Shown piece by piece: positions 59,267 to 64,000 of a stretch of DNA of 64,000 nucleotides. This stretch comes from UBA3305 sp002373555 (GTDB lineage Bacteria > Bacillota > Clostridia > Lachnospirales > Lachnospiraceae), in assembly GCA_946612455.1 (NCBI GenBank), contig CAMOER010000009.1:18798-82797 (forward strand), written 5' to 3'. The notes beneath the pieces were generated by a model. That model was not told the DNA's origin. It was given only the letters and a program-made list of their open reading frames with translations, and did not search any database. Made by a program: the position numbers and the translations under genes. Position 1 is the first letter of the stretch. Every line of letters starts with the position of its first letter.

Positions 59267-59320
59267 ACTTGATGCGTCTGTTCGACAGACTGCTGTACAG
59301 ACTGATCGAATGACCATCTT

Positions 59321-59391
59321 GCGGGTGTAATTCAGTGGTAGAATACCAGCCTTCCAAGCTGGGTATGTGGGTTCGATTCCCATCACCCGCT
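59321..59391 (+). tRNA. tRNA-Gly (anticodon TCC)
   Basis: Seven-pair acceptor stem GCGGGTG / CACCCGC, anticodon stem CCAGC / GCTGG with loop CTTCCAA giving TCC, and the T-loop GTTCGATTC. No CCA is encoded. Confidence 0.95.
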
Positions 59392-59430
59392 TTTGATATC
59401 TCCGGATTTTCGGAGTATCGCGGTGCTTAT

Positions 59431-59505
59431 GGTGGGTTTGGCGCAGTTGGTTAGCGCGCCAGATTGTGGCTCTGGAGGTCGTGGGTTCGAGTCCCACATC
59501 CCACC
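59431..59505 (+). tRNA. tRNA-His (anticodon GTG)
   Basis: Anticodon stem CCAGA / TCTGG with loop TTGTGGC giving GTG; T-arm GTGGG-TTCGAGT-CCCAC. The extra 5' G (position -1) opposite the 3' C typical of tRNA-His is present; one T-T mismatch occurs in the acceptor stem. Confidence 0.93.
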
Positions 59506-59509
59506 TTTT

Positions 59510-59581
59510 TGGGCTATCGCCAAGCGGTAAGGCACAGGACTTTGACTCCTGCATTCGCTGGTTCGAATCCAGTTAGCCCAG
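59510..59581 (+). tRNA. tRNA-Gln (anticodon TTG)
   Basis: Acceptor TGGGCTA / TAGCCCA, anticodon stem CAGGA / TCCTG with loop CTTTGAC giving TTG, T-loop GTTCGAATC. It begins five bases after tRNA-His. Confidence 0.94.
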
Positions 59582-59584
59582 CTT

Positions 59585-59597
59585 GGTGTCAGGCACC
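59585..59597. repeat. Short REP-like palindrome between two tRNAs
   Basis: GGTGTCAGGCACC, an inverted repeat GGTG / CACC around TCAGG, fills most of the 18-base spacer between tRNA-Gln and tRNA-Lys. It shares the CAGGCACC core with the hairpin at 36180-36210. Confidence 0.5.
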
Positions 59598-59599
59598 AG

Positions 59600-59672
59600 G
59601 GGCGATTAGCTCAGGCGGTAGAGCACTTGACTTTTAATCAAGTTGTCGGGGGTTCGAATCCCCCATCGCTCA
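59600..59672 (+). tRNA. tRNA-Lys (anticodon TTT)
   Basis: Acceptor GGGCGAT / ATCGCTC (one G-T pair), anticodon stem CTTGA / TCAAG with loop CTTTTAA giving TTT, T-arm GGGGG-TTCGAAT-CCCCC. Last of the four-gene cluster. Confidence 0.95.
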
Positions 59673-59685
59673 TCATGAAAAACAT

Positions 59686-59723
59686 GCTTCGGGTCCGTTT
59701 TTATGCGGGTCCGAAGCTTTTTT
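59686..59723 (+). terminator. Terminator of the tRNA cluster
   Basis: GCTTCGG (59686-59692) pairs with CCGAAGC (59711-59717), followed by six T. Confidence 0.8.
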
Positions 59724-59928
59724 CTTTTTGCCCTGTCAGACAAAAAGATGATGACAAATTCCGGAAACTGAATTATACTTATGAGCAGGGAGAAGGAGGG
59801 TGCCTGAATGCAGATTCAGGCATCCCGGACGTTTTGCGTCCGAATCGGTTGGCTAAACTGGAAGGGAAGCACCGGATCCGCGGCCGTGGCCGCGGCGGGT
59901 TCGGCGCGTTTTTCTGTGGAGGTCGATC

Positions 59929-61287
59929 ATGTCCGGCAGGAATCAATCGGAAGAGAAAAAAGGCGGACGAAAGGATGAAAGACAGTTCATCCGGGAAAGA
60001 ATAGAAAGGCCGAAGAAGGAACGCAGCATTGTAAAAGCCGTGCTCCTGGTGTGTGTACTGGGGGTCCTGTTCGGGGTCATGGCGGCGGTCTCTTTCTTCG
60101 TATCAAACAGAGTGATCAACGGGGCGGTCCCCACGACGGAAGCGCTTCATGAGAGTGTGTCCATTCCGAGAGACCAGCTGCCGACCGAAACGGCATCGGT
60201 GCCCGAGACGACGGTCCCGCCGGAGACGGAGACGACGGTCGATGCTTCCCATGAGGAAGCGTTCCGGGAAACGGTCGAAGATATCATCGATGATTATCTG
60301 AAGGCGCAGGAAACGGAAGCACCGAAGGAGACGGAACCGGCCGGCATCGCGAAGATCAAGGATATCCGGAACAGCCTGAAGCGGAATCTCGTGACAGTCA
60401 CATCGCTGCAGGCGGACGAGGACGTGTTTAAGCATGTCTACACCAGAAGCCAGGAGACGTTCGGCATCATTGTCGCAGTGACTGCAAAGGACGTCAGGAT
60501 CCTGACCGAAAGCTATCTGCTGGAGGAGGCCGATGCGGTGCGCATTACGCTGGGCAACGGCTCTGTGCGGGAAGCCTCGCTGATGGAAGAGGATGCTGTT
60601 ACCGGCATGGCTGTTGTATCGATCCCGGTCGAAACGCTGGATCCGGGTGACAGTGCATTCATTCAGCCTGCTGTGCTCGGCAATTCCTATATGTGTTCTC
60701 CGGGCGATATGGTGGTGGCGCTCGGAAGACCGCTTAGCAATATCCCCTCCGTTGCCTGGGGGATCATATCTTACATCGAAAATGATGCACAGGGAACGGA
60801 CTTCAATTATGATCTCATCCGGACCGATATCATGGGAGATGCAGGGGCCGGCGGCGTGCTGGTCAATGTCTCCGGTGAGGTGGTCGGATGGATCCGGGAT
60901 TCGGAGACCGAGGACGATCATCTGCGGATCTCGGCCATCTCCGTTTCGGATCTGAAGGGTATGATCGAGTGCCTGTCGAATGGCAACCGGATTTCATTGC
61001 TCGGCGTACAGACGGAGGAGGTCACCCCGCTCATTGCGGAGGAACAGCAGCTCCCGGAAGGGCTGTATGTGACCAATACGATCGCCGATTCGCCTGCTTT
61101 TACTGCGGGTATCCTGAATGGAGACGTATTGACGAAGATCAACGGAGAAGAGATCAGATCGACATTTGATCTGCAGAATATACTGCTGACGCTGAGACCG
61201 GAGACGGAAGTGACCGTGACGGTGATGCGGGAAGGCCGCGAAGGATTCGCAGAGCTGGAATTCCCGCTGACGCTCGGCGCAAGATAG
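59929..61287 (+). CDS. HtrA/DegP-like membrane protein with degenerate catalytic triad
   Basis: Protein of 452 residues: basic cytoplasmic tail (1-34), one membrane helix (about 35-58), a Thr/Glu/Pro-rich linker (70-140), an HtrA-type trypsin-fold domain (145-350) and a C-terminal PDZ domain (GLYVTNTIADSPAFTAGILNGDVLTKINGEEI). Compared with HtrA, the His of TNYHV is Tyr196 (ILTESYLL), the Asp of DTGLAVL is Val224 (AVTGMAVV) and the Ser of GNSGG is Ala307 (DAGAGG). It is therefore probably a non-proteolytic scaffold or sensor outside the membrane. GGAGG lies before the ATG. The YhaM gene follows after 14 bases. Confidence 0.87.
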   Translation: MSGRNQSEEKKGGRKDERQFIRERIERPKKERSIVKAVLLVCVLGVLFGVMAAVSFFVSNRVINGAVPTTEALHESVSIPRDQLPTETASVPETTVPPETETTVDASHEEAFRETVEDIIDDYLKAQETEAPKETEPAGIAKIKDIRNSLKRNLVTVTSLQADEDVFKHVYTRSQETFGIIVAVTAKDVRILTESYLLEEADAVRITLGNGSVREASLMEEDAVTGMAVVSIPVETLDPGDSAFIQPAVLGNSYMCSPGDMVVALGRPLSNIPSVAWGIISYIENDAQGTDFNYDLIRTDIMGDAGAGGVLVNVSGEVVGWIRDSETEDDHLRISAISVSDLKGMIECLSNGNRISLLGVQTEEVTPLIAEEQQLPEGLYVTNTIADSPAFTAGILNGDVLTKINGEEIRSTFDLQNILLTLRPETEVTVTVMREGREGFAELEFPLTLGAR

Positions 61288-61301
61288 AAAACGAGGAATT
61301 T

Positions 61302-62246
61302 ATGAAAACGATCGAGACCCTCCGCGAAGGAGACCATGTATCTGAAATCTATCTTTGCAAGAACAAGGTGAATGCGAAGACCAAGAACGGAAAGACCTAC
61401 TATTCCCTGACGCTGCAGGACCGCACCGGTTCGGTGGACGGGAAGATCTGGGACCTTTCGAGCGGGATCGATCATTTTGAAAGCATGGATTATATCCATA
61501 TCGAAGCGGATGTCACGCTGTACCAGGGAAGCCTGCAGCTGAATATCCGCCGGGTAAGGATGGCCAGAGAAGGAGAATACAATCCGGCGGATTATCTCCC
61601 GGTAAGCCCGCTGGACCGGAAGGACATGGCACAGCGGCTGGTCGCGCTGATCCGTTCCGTAGAAGACCCGCATTACAAGGCGCTGCTTTCAAAGTTCTTC
61701 ATGGAGGACCGTGCTTTCGCGGGTGAATTTGTACGGCACTCTGCGGCAAAGAGCGTGCATCACAGCTTTGTCGGCGGACTGCTGCAGCATACGCTCCGGG
61801 TCACAGAGCTGTGCGATTTTTATGCGAAGCAGTATCCTGTCCTAAAAAGAGATCTTCTGATCACCGGCGCACTTTGCCATGACATCGGAAAGCTCCGGGA
61901 GCTGAACAGCTTCCCGAAGAATGATTATACGGATGAAGGACAGCTGATCGGGCATATCGTGATCGGCTATCAGATGATCATGGAGAAGATCGCCGAGATC
62001 CCCGATTTCCCGCCGAAGAAGGCGCATGAACTCGGTCATCTGATCCTGGCGCATCACGGTGAATTCGAATTCGGTTCCCCCAAAAAGCCGGCACTGATCG
62101 AGGCCCTGGCACTCCATTATGCGGATAATACGGACGCCAAGATCGAGACCATGAGCGAGATCTTAAGTCAGGCGGTAAATGATTCCGACTGGCTCGGGTA
62201 TCAGAAGCTTCTGGAAAGCAATATCAGAAAGACCAGTACAGACTGA
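61302..62246 (+). CDS. yhaM: 3'-5' exoribonuclease YhaM family protein
   Basis: RNase of 314 residues. An N-terminal OB-fold (YYSLTLQDRTGSVDGKIWDLS) binds nucleic acid, and a C-terminal HD domain (VHHSFVGGLLQHTLRVTEL, GALCHDIGKLREL, LILAHHGEFEFGSPKKP) carries the metal ligands. Length and domain order match YhaM of Bacillus, a 3'-to-5' exonuclease involved in RNA turnover. It is 14 bases after the HtrA-like gene and 56 before RlmD, all on the same strand, so these may be one transcript. A GAGGAA site precedes the ATG. Confidence 0.93.
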   Translation: MKTIETLREGDHVSEIYLCKNKVNAKTKNGKTYYSLTLQDRTGSVDGKIWDLSSGIDHFESMDYIHIEADVTLYQGSLQLNIRRVRMAREGEYNPADYLPVSPLDRKDMAQRLVALIRSVEDPHYKALLSKFFMEDRAFAGEFVRHSAAKSVHHSFVGGLLQHTLRVTELCDFYAKQYPVLKRDLLITGALCHDIGKLRELNSFPKNDYTDEGQLIGHIVIGYQMIMEKIAEIPDFPPKKAHELGHLILAHHGEFEFGSPKKPALIEALALHYADNTDAKIETMSEILSQAVNDSDWLGYQKLLESNIRKTSTD

Positions 62247-62302
62247 CAGCATTCGGCGCGCAGGTGATCCCCTGCGCGCAACATGTTTTCCCGGGTGGAT
62301 TT

Positions 62303-63973
62303 ATGCAGAAAAATGATATTATTGAAGTGAAAATAGAGGACATCACAGAGCAGGGAGAGGGTATCGGCAGGGTATCCGGCTATGCTCTTTTTGTTAAGGA
62401 TACGGTGCCCGGCGACCTGGTAAAAGCCAAAGTGATCAAGGCGAAAAAGAACTACGGCTACGGAAAGCTGCTGGAGGTGATCACGCCGTCGGACGACAGG
62501 ATCAGCCCGCGCTGTCCCGCAGCCGGCCCCTGCGGCGGATGTCAGCTGCAGGCGATGCGCTATTCAGCCCAGCTGGATTTTAAGAGAAGAAAGGTCGGCG
62601 AGCATCTGCGCCGGATCGGCGGATTTGCGGTCGGGTACGAAGCGGACTGCAGCGGCATTTTCATCGAACCGGTCCTCGGCATGGAGGAACCCTGGGAATA
62701 CAGGAACAAATTCCTGGTGCCCGTACGGCGGTCGCGCGACGGCCGGATCGTGACCGGCTTTTACGCGGGCCGGACACATTCCGTGATCGAGACCGCGCAC
62801 TGTTTCCTGGGCGATGCGGTATATGATGAGATCCTGGCTGTTGTGCGTGATTTTATGACGGCATACGGGATCGAGCCGTATGATGAGGCGTCCGGAAAAG
62901 GCACTGTCCGGCATGTGATGATCCGGAAGGGAAAAAAGACCGGACAGATCATGGTATGTCTGGTGATCAACCGGAATAAGCTGCCGCATGCAGATGAACT
63001 GGCGGCGCGGCTGTCCGCTGTTTCCGGTGTCGTATCCTTTTCGCTGAATGTCAATACATCCAGAGGGAATGTGATCATGGGCGACCGGATCATCCCGGTC
63101 CGCGGAGAGCCGTATATCGAAGACAGGATCGGAGATGTGACGTACCGCATCTCGCCGCTGTCCTTCTTCCAGGTCAACCCGGAACAGACCGAAAAGCTCT
63201 ATGGCAAGGTGCTGGAATATGCCGCGCTGACCGGGAAAGAAACCGTCTGGGATCTGTACTGCGGCACAGGCACGATCTCGCTGTTCCTGGCACAGAAGGC
63301 CGGACAGGTCTACGGCGTGGAGATCGTTCCCGAAGCGATCGAAGATGCAAAACACAATGCTGCCTCGAACGGCATTGTAAACGCGGAGTTTTTCTGCGGC
63401 AGTGCGGAAGAAGTGATGCCGGCCATGCTGGAGCGCGGTGCGGAAGGGACGCTTACGGCGGATGTCGCAGTCGTCGATCCGCCGAGGAAAGGCTGCGATC
63501 CGGCGCTGATCGATACGCTTCTGAAAATGCAGCCGGAAAAGATCATCTATGTAAGCTGCGATTCGGCAACGCTTGCAAGAGATCTGAAGATCCTGTGTGA
63601 GGACGGGCGGTACGGTATCAGGAAAGTGCAGCCGGTGGATATGTTCCCGCAGAGCGGCGGGATCGAGACGGTTTGTTTGCTTTCCAAGGGAGATGTCAAG
63701 TCACAGAAATTGCGGGTTGAGTTCAGTCTGGAGGATATGGATACGGATGGGTTCAAGAAGGGAGCTACCTATAACGCCATACGGGATTGGATAAAGGAAA
63801 AGTACGGATATCGGGTGACTAATCTTAATATCGCACAGGTTAAGCAGAAGCACGGGATCATTGAGCGGGAGAATTATAATAAGCCGAAGTCACCGGACAG
63901 TAAGCAGCCGGGGTGTCCCGAGGAAAAGATTAAGGCAATAGAGGATGCTATGAGGCATTTTCAGATGATATAG
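62303..63973 (+). CDS. rlmD: 23S rRNA (uracil(1939)-C(5))-methyltransferase RlmD
   Basis: TrmA/RlmD-type RNA m5U methyltransferase, 556 residues. N-terminal TRAM domain (IEDITEQGEGIGRVSGYALFVKDTVPGD), a [4Fe-4S] site CPAAGPCGGCQLQ, the SAM motif VWDLYCGTGTISLFLAQKAG, and the catalytic Cys region YVSCDSATLARDLK. A C-terminal extension of about 80 residues (GYRVTNLNIAQVKQKHGI, then CPEEKIKAIEDAMRHFQMI) is seen in many Clostridia. Annotation as RlmD or as a related RNA m5U enzyme depends on the rRNA site, which cannot be read here. ATG 62303 is preferred over an upstream frame because GGGTGG lies just before it. Confidence 0.93.
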   Translation: MQKNDIIEVKIEDITEQGEGIGRVSGYALFVKDTVPGDLVKAKVIKAKKNYGYGKLLEVITPSDDRISPRCPAAGPCGGCQLQAMRYSAQLDFKRRKVGEHLRRIGGFAVGYEADCSGIFIEPVLGMEEPWEYRNKFLVPVRRSRDGRIVTGFYAGRTHSVIETAHCFLGDAVYDEILAVVRDFMTAYGIEPYDEASGKGTVRHVMIRKGKKTGQIMVCLVINRNKLPHADELAARLSAVSGVVSFSLNVNTSRGNVIMGDRIIPVRGEPYIEDRIGDVTYRISPLSFFQVNPEQTEKLYGKVLEYAALTGKETVWDLYCGTGTISLFLAQKAGQVYGVEIVPEAIEDAKHNAASNGIVNAEFFCGSAEEVMPAMLERGAEGTLTADVAVVDPPRKGCDPALIDTLLKMQPEKIIYVSCDSATLARDLKILCEDGRYGIRKVQPVDMFPQSGGIETVCLLSKGDVKSQKLRVEFSLEDMDTDGFKKGATYNAIRDWIKEKYGYRVTNLNIAQVKQKHGIIERENYNKPKSPDSKQPGCPEEKIKAIEDAMRHFQMI

Positions 63974-64000
63974 TTTATTTCATGTTAAGAGCGGTTATTC

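Noticed and set aside
59321..59672. tRNA-associated integrative element
   Set aside because: No integrase, no att duplication of a tRNA 3' end, and the flanking genes look like core genes.
59627..60004. 125-codon frame starting in tRNA-Lys
   Set aside because: It begins inside the tRNA, crosses the tRNA terminator and ends in another frame of the HtrA-like gene; it has no ribosome site.

Overview
The window looks like a chromosomal segment of an anaerobic Gram-positive fermenter of the class Clostridia, most likely a member of the Lachnospiraceae. This rests on gene content: butyrate kinase with a Pta-type acyltransferase, an [FeFe] hydrogenase, an FprA-type flavodiiron protein with rubredoxin, GHKL/LytTR two-component proteins, a DUF5688 protein and a PF06541 (CmpB-like) membrane protein. 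Strong AGGAGG ribosome binding sites also fit. GC content is in the fifties by eye; the exception is an AT-richer island at about 53.0-54.9 kb. I see no prophage, insertion sequence, CRISPR array or rRNA operon.

Layout. 0-2.8 kb: end of butyrate kinase, Pta, a perfect 28-bp REP-like hairpin, and a YitT membrane protein. 2.9-6.1 kb: a regulon of a sodium:solute symporter, a GntR/UTRA repressor and a radical SAM protein; each of the three promoters carries the same 12-bp operator. 6.1-7.5 kb: M18 aminopeptidase. 7.5-11.6 kb: glycerate utilisation (CdaR regulator, glycerate kinase, GntP permease). 11.7-14.9 kb: a three-gene GlpA-like FAD dehydrogenase, FAD/NAD oxidoreductase and DUF1667 operon. 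15.0-19.8 kb: an ABC importer followed by glycerophosphodiester phosphodiesterase. These last two operons together suggest uptake of a glycerol-phosphate compound, its hydrolysis and its oxidation.

19.8-24.5 kb, minus strand: a MATE transporter with a cytidylate-kinase-like protein, then a VWA/MoxR pair. 24.7-32.1 kb: a lipoprotein, LytTR regulator and GHKL kinase operon; a domain-permuted GH3 glycosidase with membrane segments at both ends; its small membrane partner; an esterase. 32.1-37.4 kb: pyrroline-5-carboxylate dehydrogenase, phosphatase, transglutaminase-like protein, aminotransferase. 37.5-41.2 kb: an [FeFe] hydrogenase overlapping a NuoF/GltD-type flavoprotein. 41.3-46.4 kb: MBL hydrolase, SNF2 helicase, DUF5688 protein, YhcC-type radical SAM protein. 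46.4-52.9 kb: ATP-grasp, esterase, CHAP, GIY-YIG, DUF2007, a NifX-FKBP fusion and a four-module flavodiiron protein.

53.0-54.9 kb is the most unusual stretch. A PD-(D/E)XK-like nuclease gene is flanked by two dyad-symmetric elements of about 220 bp. Each element holds four GGTACC sites at nearly identical spacing, and the sequence between the sites differs between the two copies. 54.9-64.0 kb: CmpB-like membrane protein, second MATE, a PurF-like protein that lacks the expected N-terminal catalytic Cys behind a leader with two competing hairpins, four tRNAs (Gly, His, Gln, Lys), an HtrA-like membrane protein with all three catalytic residues replaced, YhaM and RlmD.

All calls come from reading the sequence and recognising motifs; no database search was run. 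Promoters, operators and terminators are pattern matches, not measurements.
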